Shown here piece by piece: positions 46,000 to 54,676 of a DNA stretch of 64,000 nt. How positions within the stretch are numbered: position 1 is the stretch's first letter; every line of letters starts with the position of its first letter. The notes beneath the pieces are model-generated. The model saw nothing but the letters and a program-made list of their open reading frames with translations, did no database searches and had not been told where the DNA came from. Source of the DNA: Knoellia locipacati (GTDB lineage Bacteria; Actinomycetota; Actinomycetes; Actinomycetales; Dermatophilaceae); assembly GCF_007992835.1 (NCBI RefSeq), contig NZ_BKBA01000003.1, forward strand, positions 744,001 to 808,000, read 5' to 3'. A program made the translations under genes and the position numbers.

Positions 46000-46872
46000 T
46001 CAGCGGGTCAGGGTCGTCTCCGCGGCGATCCGCGAGAGCTTGTCGGGGTTGCGGACCGCGTAGACCCCGGTGATGAGACCGCCCTCGACCTCGACGGTGA
46101 CGATGCTGTCGACCTCGCCGTCGAGGTGGACGATGAGGGCGGGGCGCCCGTTGACGTCGACCCCGGTGAAGGTGAGCGCGCCGAACTTGCCGAACCCGCC
46201 GATGAGCAGGCGCGACACCTTGTCGACCCCGACGACCGGGTGCGCGAGCGCCTGCTTGATGCCGCCGCCGTCGCCGAGCATGACGACGTCGGGGGCGAGC
46301 ACGTCGACGAGGGCCTGCAGGTCACCCGTCACGACCGCCTGCTGGAACGCCTCGAACGCGCTCCGGGCCTGGCCAGCCGTGACGTCACCACGGGGGCGCC
46401 GCGCCTGGACGTGGGACCGGGCGCGGTGGGCGATCTGGCGCACCGCGTCCGGGGACTTGCCGACGGCCTCGGCCAGCTCGTCGTAGTCGAGCGCGAACAC
46501 CTCGCGCAGGACGAAGACCGCGCGTTCGGTCGGCGTGAGGGTCTCGAGCACGAGCATCATCGCCATCGACAGGCTGTCCGCCAGCTCGACGTCCTCGGCG
46601 ACGTCCGGGGCGGTGACGAGCGGTTCGGGCAGCCACGGTCCGACATAGTCCTCACGCCGGCGCGCAACCGTCCGGAGCCGGTCGAGGGCGGCCCGGCTCA
46701 CGACACGGACGAGGTAGGCGCGGGGGTCGCGCACCTCGCCCCGGTCGACCCGGTCCCACTTGAGCCACGCCTCCTGGACGACGTCCTCGGCGTCGGCGGC
46801 CGAGCCGAGCATCTCGTAGGCGACGGTGAAGAGCAGGCTCCGGTGGGCCGTGAACTCGTCGACGACGGTCAT
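46000..46872 (-). CDS. sigJ: ECF41-family RNA polymerase sigma factor (SigJ-like)
   Basis: A 290-residue ECF sigma factor with a C-terminal extension. Sigma2 is at about 10-75 (ADAEDVVQEAWLKWDRV) and sigma4 at about 110-165 (VLREVFALDYDELAEAVGKS). The linker has the ECF41 motif YVGPWLPEPLV. The C-terminal SnoaL-like domain carries DGGGIK and NPDKL, both ECF41 hallmarks that control the sigma factor in place of an anti-sigma. Its ATG overlaps the stop of the CMD-family gene (ATGA), the usual ECF41 partner. The inducing signal is unknown. Confidence 0.92.
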   Translation of the reverse strand: MTVVDEFTAHRSLLFTVAYEMLGSAADAEDVVQEAWLKWDRVDRGEVRDPRAYLVRVVSRAALDRLRTVARRREDYVGPWLPEPLVTAPDVAEDVELADSLSMAMMLVLETLTPTERAVFVLREVFALDYDELAEAVGKSPDAVRQIAHRARSHVQARRPRGDVTAGQARSAFEAFQQAVVTGDLQALVDVLAPDVVMLGDGGGIKQALAHPVVGVDKVSRLLIGGFGKFGALTFTGVDVNGRPALIVHLDGEVDSIVTVEVEGGLITGVYAVRNPDKLSRIAAETTLTR

Positions 46873-47477
46873 GCGCCCGAGGCTACGGCCGCGGCGGCTG
46901 CCGTGCCGTTCGGCGCGGCGAGCGGGGCGAGGCCACACGCGTCGGCGAACTCCTCGCTGGAGATCCCGAGCGCGATGTTGCCGCGGGCGGTCGCGTTCAT
47001 GAAGCCGACCCGGGCGGTGAGCTCGACCAGCCCCGCGGCGCCGAGGTCGTCGAGCAGCGCGGCAGAGAGCTCGTCGGTCACGGCAACCGGCGTCTGGCAC
47101 ATCGCCTCGGCGTACTCCATGACCCGCCGCTCGACCGGCGTGAACATGGACGAGTCGCGCCACCGCGGCACCTCCCGCGCCTTGCCCTCGTCGAGGCCGT
47201 GGTTGTGCGCCATGAAGTAGCCGAAGTCGAGGCAGAAGCTGCAGCCGATCGACGCCGCGGCCGCCATCGCGGCGTAGGTCGCGAGGTTCCTGTCGAGCCG
47301 GTCCCACGAGTCCACCTTGCGTCCGTAGCCCATCGACGCCTTGAGCACGTCCTTGTGGTGCCACATGACGCCCACGGACTCGGGGACCTTGCCGAACATC
47401 CGGCGGGTGGCCACCTTGACCACGGTGCCGAAGAGGCCGTCGACCTCGGCGCTGGGGATCCTGGCGGTGCTGCTCAT
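46869..47477 (-). CDS. Carboxymuconolactone decarboxylase-family protein (ECF41 partner)
   Basis: A 202-residue helical protein of the CMD/AhpD family. The redox motif CSFC is at Cys79 and Cys82 (SIGCSFCLDFG), with a nearby histidine (AHNHGLD), as in AhpD-like peroxidase partners. ECF41 sigma factors are nearly always linked to such a gene and commonly control it. An ECF41-type promoter lies about 50 bp upstream. It probably performs a thiol-based redox or detoxification step; the substrate is unknown. Confidence 0.88.
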   Translation of the reverse strand: MSSTARIPSAEVDGLFGTVVKVATRRMFGKVPESVGVMWHHKDVLKASMGYGRKVDSWDRLDRNLATYAAMAAAASIGCSFCLDFGYFMAHNHGLDEGKAREVPRWRDSSMFTPVERRVMEYAEAMCQTPVAVTDELSAALLDDLGAAGLVELTARVGFMNATARGNIALGISSEEFADACGLAPLAAPNGTAAAAAVASGA

Positions 47478-47529
47478 GGCTTCTCCTCGTCGTCGTCGAG
47501 GGCGGCGCTGGTGCTGCCCTCACCATGAA

Positions 47530-47556
47530 GACGCCGCCCGCCCGGTGTCTGTGACA
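47530..47556 (-). promoter_or_regulatory. ECF41-type promoter
   Basis: On the minus strand TGTCACA (47556-47550) is followed by 16 nt and CGTC (47533-47530). This equals the published ECF41 consensus as I recall it. It lies upstream of the CMD-sigma pair and predicts autoregulation. Confidence 0.7.
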
Positions 47557-47574
47557 GGCCTTCTCGACGCCGCG

Positions 47575-47615
47575 GAGCCGGCAGCACTCCCTCCCTGCGG
47601 GGGTGCTGCCGGCTC
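47575..47615. terminator. Terminator of the ABC exporter operon
   Basis: GAGCCGGCAGCAC (47575-47587) pairs perfectly with 47603-47615 over 13 bp around a 15-nt loop. It starts 22 bp after the permease stop on the minus strand and just before the ECF41 promoter. Confidence 0.7.
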
Positions 47616-47636
47616 GCGGTGCGTGCCGCAGTGGGG

Positions 47637-48482
47637 CTACTTGACCTCGGAGCGACGGATGAGGAGCAGCCCGACCGCGAGCGGGATGACCAGCCAGAAG
47701 AGTCCGGTGACTCCCAGCTGGGACCACTGACGGGTCGTCAGGTCGCCCTCGAAGAGGAAGCCCTGGGTGAAGTTGAAGTCCATCCACGGCTGGAGGTCGC
47801 GCCACCACGACTGGCTCGCGGCCAGCACCATGGACAGCGGCGCCAGGGCGAAGTTGTAGACGAAGTAGGCCACGATGGCGCCCGGCGAGTTGCGGATGAG
47901 GACGCCGAGCATGAAGCCGATGAGCATGTTGAGGACGGTGGCAAGGGTGATGGTCAGCGCCTGGCTCACGGAGATGTCCCACACGGGGTCGATGCCGGCG
48001 ATCGCGGCTCCGACGAGGTTGCCCACGGCGCCGACGGCCAGGGCGAAGACCATGGCGACGACACCGACCGCGGCCGCCACGACGAGCTTGGCCGTGATGA
48101 CCCGGCCACGGTGCGGCACGAGCGTGAACGTCGTGAGACCGCTCCGCTGGCTCCACTCGCTCGTCACGGAGAGGGCGGCGATGATCGGGAGGATGATGAC
48201 CATCGGGAAGCCGACGGCGGCACCGAAGTTGTCGTAGGTCTGGTCCGCCTCGGGACCGAACAGGATCACTGCGGTCGTGGCCAGGACGGCGAGGATGCCG
48301 ATGCTGGCCATGAGCCACATCCCGGACCGGGTGTCGAACATCTTGCGCAGCTCGACCCCGAGCAGCCGGCTCGTGGGGATCGCGGCGGGCACCGGACGGC
48401 GACGTGCAGCGACCGGGGTGGCGGTGCGGTCCCCGGCCGGGGTCGTGGCGGTCGTGCTGGTCGGGGCGGTCGTGGCGGTCAT
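47637..48482 (-). CDS. ABC-2-type transporter permease
   Basis: A 281-residue membrane protein. About 35 Thr/Ala/Pro-rich residues precede an amphipathic segment (VELRKMFDTRSGMWLM) and six helices. SVTSEWSQRSGLTTFTLVPHRGRVITAK is typical of ABC-2 permeases in actinobacterial export systems. It is coupled by ATGA overlap to the ATPase gene before it. The pair probably exports a lipid, peptide or drug; substrate unknown. Confidence 0.85.
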   Translation of the reverse strand: MTATTAPTSTTATTPAGDRTATPVAARRRPVPAAIPTSRLLGVELRKMFDTRSGMWLMASIGILAVLATTAVILFGPEADQTYDNFGAAVGFPMVIILPIIAALSVTSEWSQRSGLTTFTLVPHRGRVITAKLVVAAAVGVVAMVFALAVGAVGNLVGAAIAGIDPVWDISVSQALTITLATVLNMLIGFMLGVLIRNSPGAIVAYFVYNFALAPLSMVLAASQSWWRDLQPWMDFNFTQGFLFEGDLTTRQWSQLGVTGLFWLVIPLAVGLLLIRRSEVK

Positions 48483-49378
48483 GCTGCTGCTCCTTCTCGC
48501 TGCGTGTCGGCGGTGAGCTCGAGGAACATCTCCTCAAGGCCCGCGCCGTCCGCGGACTTGAGCTCGGTGAGGGCGCACCCGGCGGCCCGGGCGATCCGGC
48601 CGACGAGTGCGGGATCGGCGACGGTGCGCAGGGCACCGTCGTCGGACGACGTGAACTCCACGCCCTCACGGGTGAGGGCGTCGGCGAGCTCGACCCGGTC
48701 CGGCGTGCGGACGACGGTGCCGGCGGCCGCGAGGAGCTCGTCCTTGGTCCCCTGGGCGACGATGCGGCCGTTGCCGATGACGACGATGTCGTCGGCGACG
48801 ACCTCAATCTCGTGCAGGAGGTGCGAGGACAGCAGGACGGTGCCCCCGTCGTTGGCGTAGCCGCGCAGGAGGTCGCGCATCCACCGGATGCCGGCGGGGT
48901 CGAGGCCGTTGGCGGGCTCGTCGAGGATGAGCACGTGGGGGTCCCCGATGAGGGCGGTGGCGATGCCGAGCCGCTGGCGCATGCCGAGCGAGTAGTTGCG
49001 CACCCGCCGGCCGGCCTCGGTCGGGGTGAGGCTCACCCGCTCGAGCATCTCGTCGACGCGGGACGCGGGCAGGCCCATCGTCCTCGCGGCGACGGTGAGG
49101 ATCTCGCGGCCGGTGCGTCCGGCGTGCTGGGCCGAGGCGTCGAGGAGGACGCCGACCTCGAGACCCGGGTTGGGCAGGTCGACGAAGCGCCTGCCCTCGA
49201 TGGTGGCCGACCCGCTGGTGGGCGGGGTGAGCCCGACCATCACGCGCATCGTCGTGGACTTCCCGGCGCCGTTGGGACCGAGGAAGCCGGTGACCCGCCC
49301 CGGGCGGGCGGTGAAGGAGACGTCGTCGACGGCGACGTGGTCGCCGTACTTCCTGGTCAGTGAGTCGATGGTGATCAT
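48479..49378 (-). CDS. ABC transporter ATPase subunit
   Basis: A 299-residue ATPase of the drug/lipid exporter (CcmA, DrrA-like) class. Walker A is GFLGPNGAGKSTTM, the signature motif is NYSLGMRQRLGIA, Walker B is VLILDEPANGLDP, and the switch histidine is in SSHLLHEIE. The C-terminal ~80 residues are the usual extension. The ATG at 49378 starts the domain (MITIDSLTRKYG). It forms an exporter with the coupled permease. Confidence 0.9.
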   Translation of the reverse strand: MITIDSLTRKYGDHVAVDDVSFTARPGRVTGFLGPNGAGKSTTMRVMVGLTPPTSGSATIEGRRFVDLPNPGLEVGVLLDASAQHAGRTGREILTVAARTMGLPASRVDEMLERVSLTPTEAGRRVRNYSLGMRQRLGIATALIGDPHVLILDEPANGLDPAGIRWMRDLLRGYANDGGTVLLSSHLLHEIEVVADDIVVIGNGRIVAQGTKDELLAAAGTVVRTPDRVELADALTREGVEFTSSDDGALRTVADPALVGRIARAAGCALTELKSADGAGLEEMFLELTADTQREGAAA

Positions 49379-49445
49379 GACCGCAACCCTCGCGCCGGGA
49401 CGCACCCGCGCACATCGGGGACGGGACCCGACCGACCCCTTGGCC

Positions 49446-49467
49446 GACCCCGAGGGGCCTCGGGGTC
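49446..49467. repeat. Perfect 10-bp inverted repeat in a divergent intergenic region
   Basis: GACCCCGAGG and CCTCGGGGTC flank a 2-bp centre. It lies between the ABC ATPase and nuclease genes and could be an operator. No regulator is adjacent. Confidence 0.35.
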
Positions 49468-49546
49468 CACCCCGAGCCGAGACGCCTTTGCGAAACCCTT
49501 GCCGAACCCGGACACGGGCTTTGCCCCACCTCCCGTATGCCGGCCT

Positions 49547-49552
49547 CAGGCT
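49547..49552 (+). promoter_or_regulatory. -10 element, leaderless start of nuclease gene
   Basis: CAGGCT is followed by 7 nt and the ATG at 49560. Confidence 0.4.
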
Positions 49553-49559
49553 GTGCGTC

Positions 49560-50780
49560 ATGCCCACGACCGCGCCCCTCGCCGTCCGGCCCGCCACCCG
49601 GGTCCGCGCCACCACCCTCACCGCGCTGCTCCTCGCGGCACTCGTCGCCGTCATCGCGCTCGGCGCCGCCACGGCCCGGACCGCGTCGGCCGCCGCGCCG
49701 CTCACCGTCAGCCAGGCGATCGCCACGCAGAACGGCACGTCGCAGACCGTGCGCGGCTACGTCGTCGGCGAGCCGGTCGCGACGAGCACGGTGAACCGCA
49801 GCGGCTTCACCGGCGACCTCGCCATCGCCATCGCCGACACGGCGAGCCAGACCGACACGACGAAGATGCTCTACGTCCAGCTGACGACGCAGTGGCGCAG
49901 CGCGTGGGGGCTCAGGACGAACCCGTCGCTCATGGGCCGGCTCATCGACACCACGGGTCCGCTCACCGCCTACTTCTCCCACGCCGGCCTCAAGTCGCCG
50001 ACGGCCATCTCCTCGGTGGGCTCGACGCCGACGCCCACGCCGACCGGCACCGCGACCCCCACCCCCACGCCGACCCCCACCTCGACGGGCGGCACCGACA
50101 CCTACTACGCCGCCGCCCTCGGCAAGTCCGGCACCGCCCTGCGCAGCGCGCTCCACGGCATCATCAGCAAGCAGACGGTCCTCACCTACGACCAGGTCTG
50201 GGACGCCCTCAAGGACACCGACCAGGACCCGGCCAACTCCAACAACGTCATCGAGATCTACTCGGGTCGCTCGATCGCCAAGTCCAACAACGGTGGTGGC
50301 GTCGACCAGTGGAACCGCGAGCACGTCTGGGCCAAGAGCCACGGTGACTTCGGCACCGCCAACGGCCCCGGCACCGACGTGCACCACCTGCGCCCCGAGG
50401 ACGTCACCGTGAACTCGGACCGCGGCAACCTCGACTTCGACAACGGCGGCTCGGCGGTCAACCAGTGCTCCGACTGCTGGCGCGACGCCGACTCGTTCGA
50501 GCCGCGCGACGCCGTCAAGGGCGACGTCGCCCGGATGATCCTCTACATGGCGGTCCGCTACGAGGGCGGCGACGGCTGGCCCGACCTCGAGCCCAACGAG
50601 TCGGTCGCCAACGGCAGCGCCCCCTCCATCGGCAAGCTGTCCGTCCTCAAGGCGTGGAGCTCGGGTGACCCGCCGGACGCGTTCGAGAAGCGCCGCAACG
50701 ACCGCATCCACGCGCAGTGGCAGGGCAACCGCAACCCGTTCGTCGACCACCCCGAATGGGTCATGTCCATCTGGCCCTGA
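49560..50780 (+). CDS. Secreted endonuclease I-family DNase
   Basis: A 406-residue exported nuclease. A signal peptide covers about residues 1-44, ending near ARTASAAAP. An OB-fold-like domain follows (VSQAIATQNGTSQTVRGYVVGE, a DUF6359-type sequence), then a Pro-Thr linker (about 155-178), then the EndA/NucM His-Me nuclease domain. Catalytic residues lie in NREHVWAKSHGDFG and GTDVHHLRPEDVTVNSDRGN. It probably degrades extracellular DNA for nutrients or defence. The architecture resembles Bacillus Bsn/YhcR-type nucleases. Confidence 0.87.
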   Translation: MPTTAPLAVRPATRVRATTLTALLLAALVAVIALGAATARTASAAAPLTVSQAIATQNGTSQTVRGYVVGEPVATSTVNRSGFTGDLAIAIADTASQTDTTKMLYVQLTTQWRSAWGLRTNPSLMGRLIDTTGPLTAYFSHAGLKSPTAISSVGSTPTPTPTGTATPTPTPTPTSTGGTDTYYAAALGKSGTALRSALHGIISKQTVLTYDQVWDALKDTDQDPANSNNVIEIYSGRSIAKSNNGGGVDQWNREHVWAKSHGDFGTANGPGTDVHHLRPEDVTVNSDRGNLDFDNGGSAVNQCSDCWRDADSFEPRDAVKGDVARMILYMAVRYEGGDGWPDLEPNESVANGSAPSIGKLSVLKAWSSGDPPDAFEKRRNDRIHAQWQGNRNPFVDHPEWVMSIWP

Positions 50781-50905
50781 CCAATCACGCCAAAGCCACA
50801 TCGGCGCCGGGACCGCAGTCCTAGAGTCGCTCTCACCGCACCCCCTGCGTGCCGAGGTCCCGACACGCACGGGCTTGGTGCGCGCACCACGGAGAGGTGT
50901 GTGGC

Positions 50906-51199
50906 ATGGGCGAGAAGGGCAACGGGCTCGACGGCGGACTGGCCGCGGTGGCCTCGGCGTCGGCCGGGCTGGCGAGCGAGCCGTCGGTGATCGAGCGGGT
51001 GACGACGACGACCTCCGAGACGCTCCTGGGCGTCGGCAAGGACGCGCTGTCCTCGGTCAAGGACAAGGCACTCGACAAGGGCGCCGACGCGACGATCGAC
51101 GAGGCGCGACGTCGGCTGCGGCGACCGGACGGCACCACCGCACCGGCGGAGCAGCCGGCACCGGACCTGGACGGCGGGGATGACGGCCCCAGGCCCTAG
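50906..51199 (+). CDS. Hypothetical small protein
   Basis: A 97-residue protein of unknown family. The first half is rich in Ser, Thr and Ala with an amphipathic helix (SETLLGVGKDALSSVKDKAL). The C-terminus is acidic and proline-rich. No membrane span or signal peptide is seen. The ATG at 50906 has GGAGAGG 8 nt upstream, so translation is credible. Its end overlaps the next gene by 20 nt. It is the first of a three-gene run encoding envelope proteins. Confidence 0.6.
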   Translation: MGEKGNGLDGGLAAVASASAGLASEPSVIERVTTTTSETLLGVGKDALSSVKDKALDKGADATIDEARRRLRRPDGTTAPAEQPAPDLDGGDDGPRP

Positions 51200-52265
51200 G
51201 CCGCGCCGTAGGCGACGCCCGGGTCGTGTCGCACCGGTGCTCCTCGGCACGCTCGCCGTCGCCCTCGCCGGTTGTGGGGGCAGCCCGGCCGCCAGCGAGG
51301 ACGCGGCCAGCGCCTCGCCGAGCGCTCGGACCTCCGACCTCCGCCCCGAGGGCCGGTGGACGCTCGTGGCGTGGACCGTGAAGCGCTCGGACCTCACCGT
51401 CGAGCAACGGATGGCACGCACGATCCTCGGGGTCTTCACCCCCGGCTGCCCCAGCGGACCGTGCGACCTCACCATGGCGCCGGGCGGGAGCAACGGCACC
51501 TTCCGTGAGGCCGAGGCGCCCGTCGCGGAGGGGTCGACACCGACCACCGCCGCCATCGACCTCACCTGGGACGGGAGGGCGTATGCCGGTGGGTCACCCG
51601 AGCGGGTCACGTCGTGCCTCACCAAGGAGGGCACCACCGTGCCCGAGGGCTACGTCCAGGCCAGCAGCTTCTCGCTGAGTTTCGTCCCGAAGCAGGGTGA
51701 CGCCCCGTCGCGAGTTCGCGGGACCGTCGTCCACACCGCCAAGGGCACCCCCGCGGGCAAGGCCAAGGGATGCACCGACTTCGTCGAGACCGAGGCCGTC
51801 GGCGGCGTCCCCACAGGGTCGCTGGACGTCAAGACCCCGCTGTCGGGCCGCTACGACGCGTCCATGACGACGAGGAGCGCCACCCCCAGGAGCGTCGCCG
51901 CGGTCGGGAGCGTGCTGTGGCTGGGAGCGATGAGCACCGCCGGCACGGGCAGCACCCAGACCATCACCGGCCTCACCGGGAAGCCCGGGCCGCTCACCGC
52001 CTCGTCGGCCGGATGGTCGGCCTCCCCGCCGGCGACACCGAACGACTGCCGGGCCGTCTCGGGGACCATGGTGCCCAAGGGCGCCGACGCGCAGGAGGTC
52101 TTCGACGCACTGCACGCGGTCGCCCTGACCGGGGACGGCAAGCCGATCTTCGCCGGGACGTGGAAGGACCGGCTCAACCCCAACGCGACGGGCCTTTCGG
52201 GAGCATGCAGCCTCACGGCATACGAGGGACGCCTGCTCCTCGTCCCGGAGGGCGCTGGGCCGTGA
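51180..52265 (+). CDS. Putative lipoprotein of unknown function
   Basis: A 361-residue exported protein. A run of arginines (RPRRRRRPGR) precedes a hydrophobic segment and the lipobox LAGC (cysteine near residue 32). The mature part repeats threonine/serine-rich segments and has six to seven cysteines that could form disulfides (CPSGPCDLT, SCLTKEG, KGCTDF, NDCRAVS, GACSLTA). Two similar halves of about 150 residues are suggested by matching WTLVAWTVKRSD... and TWKD-type strand patterns, but this is weak. It overlaps both neighbours (20 and 4 nt). Confidence 0.65.
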   Translation: MTAPGPRPRRRRRPGRVAPVLLGTLAVALAGCGGSPAASEDAASASPSARTSDLRPEGRWTLVAWTVKRSDLTVEQRMARTILGVFTPGCPSGPCDLTMAPGGSNGTFREAEAPVAEGSTPTTAAIDLTWDGRAYAGGSPERVTSCLTKEGTTVPEGYVQASSFSLSFVPKQGDAPSRVRGTVVHTAKGTPAGKAKGCTDFVETEAVGGVPTGSLDVKTPLSGRYDASMTTRSATPRSVAAVGSVLWLGAMSTAGTGSTQTITGLTGKPGPLTASSAGWSASPPATPNDCRAVSGTMVPKGADAQEVFDALHAVALTGDGKPIFAGTWKDRLNPNATGLSGACSLTAYEGRLLLVPEGAGP

Positions 52266-53092
52266 ACGACGTCTACGGCGACGTCCCGGACTGGCGCCGC
52301 CTGGTGCCGCGCGAACGGGACGTCGTCACCGGGCGGCTCACCGGCCAGCGCGACGACAAGCGGCACGACGACCAGCACGACGCCGACTCCGACGGGCTGT
52401 CGCAGCAAGGGGTCTCGACCTCCGGGCGCTCGTTGGCCACTCTCTCGTCATCCGCCTCGGTGCCTGCCGTCATCGCCGTGGTGGTGGCCGTCGTGGCGGT
52501 CGTCGGCGTCGGGGGCCTGCTCGGCGCCCGCGCCCTCGGCGGATCCGGCGACGACGCGGGACGGACGTCCACGGGTGCGGCGGGAGTGCCGACCCCCGGG
52601 GCTCCGGGTGCGCCCGGGGCGGGCTCGACCGGCGGTCCGGGAGGCGCCACCGGACCCGCCGGAGGCGCCTCGGCCACCGTCGCTCCCCCGGCGGCCGCGA
52701 CGGCGATCACGCTGGAGTACTCAGGGGGGAAGCTCACCGTCGACCGGTGCACCGACCTGTCGGGCAAAGGGAAGTGCACCAAGTTCCCGGACGACTACGA
52801 CCCTCTGACCGTGCGCTGCACCGCGGACGGATGCACCGTCTACTACATCAAGGAGGGACCGCTCACCGGCCCCCTGACGATGGCGGGCAGGACGAAGGCG
52901 ATCACCGACGGCTGCCAGCAGACCTCGTGGGACATCAGACTCACCCCCGTGGGCGAAGCCGTCACAGAGGGGATCCGGCACCCAGCAAGACTGGTCGGCG
53001 TCGCACACACGAGCAGGGTGCCCGAGATGTTCCCCACCGTGAACTGCCTCGGAGCCGAGCAGACCTACGTCTACGACGCGACGCCGTCCTGA
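52262..53092 (+). CDS. Single-pass membrane protein of unknown function
   Basis: A 276-residue protein with a charged cytoplasmic N-terminus (about 1-60, rich in Arg, Asp, His), one transmembrane helix (about 66-92, VPAVIAVVVAVVAVVGVGGL), a Gly/Pro/Ala-rich spacer and a cysteine-containing outer domain of about 130 residues (VDRCTDLSGKGKC, RCTADGCTVYY, DGCQQTSW). The GTG start overlaps the lipoprotein stop (GTGA). The outer domain resembles that of other actinobacterial unknowns; no catalytic motif is visible. Likely partner of the lipoprotein at the cell surface. Confidence 0.65.
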   Translation: MNDVYGDVPDWRRLVPRERDVVTGRLTGQRDDKRHDDQHDADSDGLSQQGVSTSGRSLATLSSSASVPAVIAVVVAVVAVVGVGGLLGARALGGSGDDAGRTSTGAAGVPTPGAPGAPGAGSTGGPGGATGPAGGASATVAPPAAATAITLEYSGGKLTVDRCTDLSGKGKCTKFPDDYDPLTVRCTADGCTVYYIKEGPLTGPLTMAGRTKAITDGCQQTSWDIRLTPVGEAVTEGIRHPARLVGVAHTSRVPEMFPTVNCLGAEQTYVYDATPS

Positions 53093-54183
53093 GGCCGGGG
53101 CAGTGGCTCGTCCGCGCCGACCACGGCGTCGACGAGAGCCAGCTCCTCGCCGGACACCCGTCCGGTGAGGGCGGCCCGGGCCAGCTCCCACGTCTGCTCC
53201 AGGTGCTGCCCGGCGGTGACCGTCACTCCCGTCCGCGTCCGGTGCAACGGTGCCGCCCGTCCCAGCTCGTAGAGGTCGCACCCCACGGCTCGGCGGTCGA
53301 CGTACCAGCCGTAGCGCTCGCGGGCGGGCTCGAGCACGACGGCGACCTGGAGCCGGCGGGCTCGCAGCCACCCCGGCCCGCGCGAGGCCAAGACCGCGCC
53401 GGCGGCGAACGTCAGGGCGACCTCGAGCTCGGTGCCCGCGGAGTACTCGCCACCCAGCTCGAGGCGACCCGGGCGGGGGCGGACGAGCAGGCCCGGGGAG
53501 GTGGGCCGGTCGAGGAGCAGCATGAGCGAGGGGGCGAAGACCGAGGCGAACCTGCGCGCGTGGGTGCGGGCGCCGCGTCGTGCGGCGCTGACGTTGAGGT
53601 GGGTGCTGTAGCCGGTGAGGGTGACGTCCGGGCCGTGGGCGGCGTGCAGGGCATCGGCCAGCACGTCGCGCCCGATCTCCGCGAGGCCTCGCACGGTGGC
53701 TGCGCCGCCCACGCCCAGGGGCACCGGGGGCGTCGCGACCTCGGCCTCGCGCCCGTCGGCCGTGACCACGCCGCCCCACGAGCAGCGTTGCGCGTTGGGG
53801 TCGGTCGGGTCGGCCCGCACGCCGAGCTCGAGGTCGGCGCCGAGGGTCCGGAAGTCGAGCACCCCGTCGGCGCCGCTCACGACGAACTCGTGCTCGACCC
53901 CGAGACGCACGCCGCGGGACCGGCGGGGCGGCCGGACGAGACCCCTTCGGGGAGGTCGCGCGAGCGCCCTGGCGAGGTCGTCGTCCAGGACGCCACGGTC
54001 GAGGTCGGCGAGGAACCCCGGCACGGCCCCACTGGCCTTCGCGACGAAGACCGGGCGTCCACCGGCCACGGGTTCGACCCGGAACACGACGAGGTCCCAC
54101 GAGCACAGCGACGCCGACACGACGAAGGTGGGGCGACGCCGGGGACCCAGGTCCACGGCATACGCAGCAGGGTCGGCCGTCAT
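53071..54183 (-). CDS. Carboxylate-amine ligase/GCS2-like protein
   Basis: A 370-residue protein with motifs of the glutamine-synthetase/glutamate-cysteine-ligase fold. RLGVEHEFVVSGAD resembles the GVEEEF metal-binding strand; REAEVATPPVPL and LTGYSTHLNVSA resemble the substrate and metal strands of GCS2/amidoligase proteins. These enzymes join a carboxylate to an amine with ATP. Substrate is unknown. It overlaps the end of the membrane-protein gene by 22 bp and starts 9 bp after the GNAT gene, probably in one operon with it. Confidence 0.6.
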   Translation of the reverse strand: MTADPAAYAVDLGPRRRPTFVVSASLCSWDLVVFRVEPVAGGRPVFVAKASGAVPGFLADLDRGVLDDDLARALARPPRRGLVRPPRRSRGVRLGVEHEFVVSGADGVLDFRTLGADLELGVRADPTDPNAQRCSWGGVVTADGREAEVATPPVPLGVGGAATVRGLAEIGRDVLADALHAAHGPDVTLTGYSTHLNVSAARRGARTHARRFASVFAPSLMLLLDRPTSPGLLVRPRPGRLELGGEYSAGTELEVALTFAAGAVLASRGPGWLRARRLQVAVVLEPARERYGWYVDRRAVGCDLYELGRAAPLHRTRTGVTVTAGQHLEQTWELARAALTGRVSGEELALVDAVVGADEPLPRPQDGVAS

Positions 54184-54192
54184 CGTGCCCCG

Positions 54193-54669
54193 TCAGCCGC
54201 CGAGGTCGGCGAGCTCGTCGCCGTCCATACGGAAGACGGTCCACTCGTCCTGGGGGACCGCACTGAGGCTCTTGTAGAACCCGATCGAGGGCTCGTTCCA
54301 GTCGAGCACCCACCACTCGAGCCGCTGGTAGCCACGCTCGACGCAGGTCCGGGCCAAGGTGGCGAGGAGCTCGCGCCCGAGGCCGCTGCCACGGTGCTCG
54401 GGCTGGACGAAGAGGTCCTCGAGCCAGATGCCGTTGACGCCGGTCCACGTCGAGAAGGTGAGGTACCAGACCGCCATGCCCACGACCTCGCCGTCGACCT
54501 CGGCCACGTGGGCGAACGTCGTCGGTGAGCCCTGGGCGGGGAAGAGCGCTGCGGTGAAGTGCTGCTCGGTCGCCCTGACCGCGTCCGGCTCCTTCTCGTA
54601 GGTCGCGAGGTCGCGCACCAGTTCCAGGATCGCGGGGACGTCGTCGGGGGTGGCCTCGCGGATCGTCAT
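54193..54669 (-). CDS. GNAT acetyltransferase, spermidine/diamine-acetyltransferase-like
   Basis: A 158-residue GNAT. FVQPEHRGSGLGRELLATLA is the acetyl-CoA loop. The pattern WYLTFSTWTGVNGIWLEDLFV and RLEWWVLDWNEPSIGFYKSLSAVPQDEW closely follows the spermidine/diamine N-acetyltransferase (SSAT/SAT) family. It probably acetylates a polyamine or small amine. Predicted leaderless, with TACGCT 7 nt before the ATG; divergent from the DUF952 gene. Confidence 0.82.
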   Translation of the reverse strand: MTIREATPDDVPAILELVRDLATYEKEPDAVRATEQHFTAALFPAQGSPTTFAHVAEVDGEVVGMAVWYLTFSTWTGVNGIWLEDLFVQPEHRGSGLGRELLATLARTCVERGYQRLEWWVLDWNEPSIGFYKSLSAVPQDEWTVFRMDGDELADLGG

Positions 54670-54676
54670 GCCGGGA

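Noticed and set aside
50027-50093. Tandem ACGCCGACC-like DNA repeats
   Set aside because: They encode the Pro-Thr linker between the two domains of the secreted nuclease; codon-level low complexity explains them.
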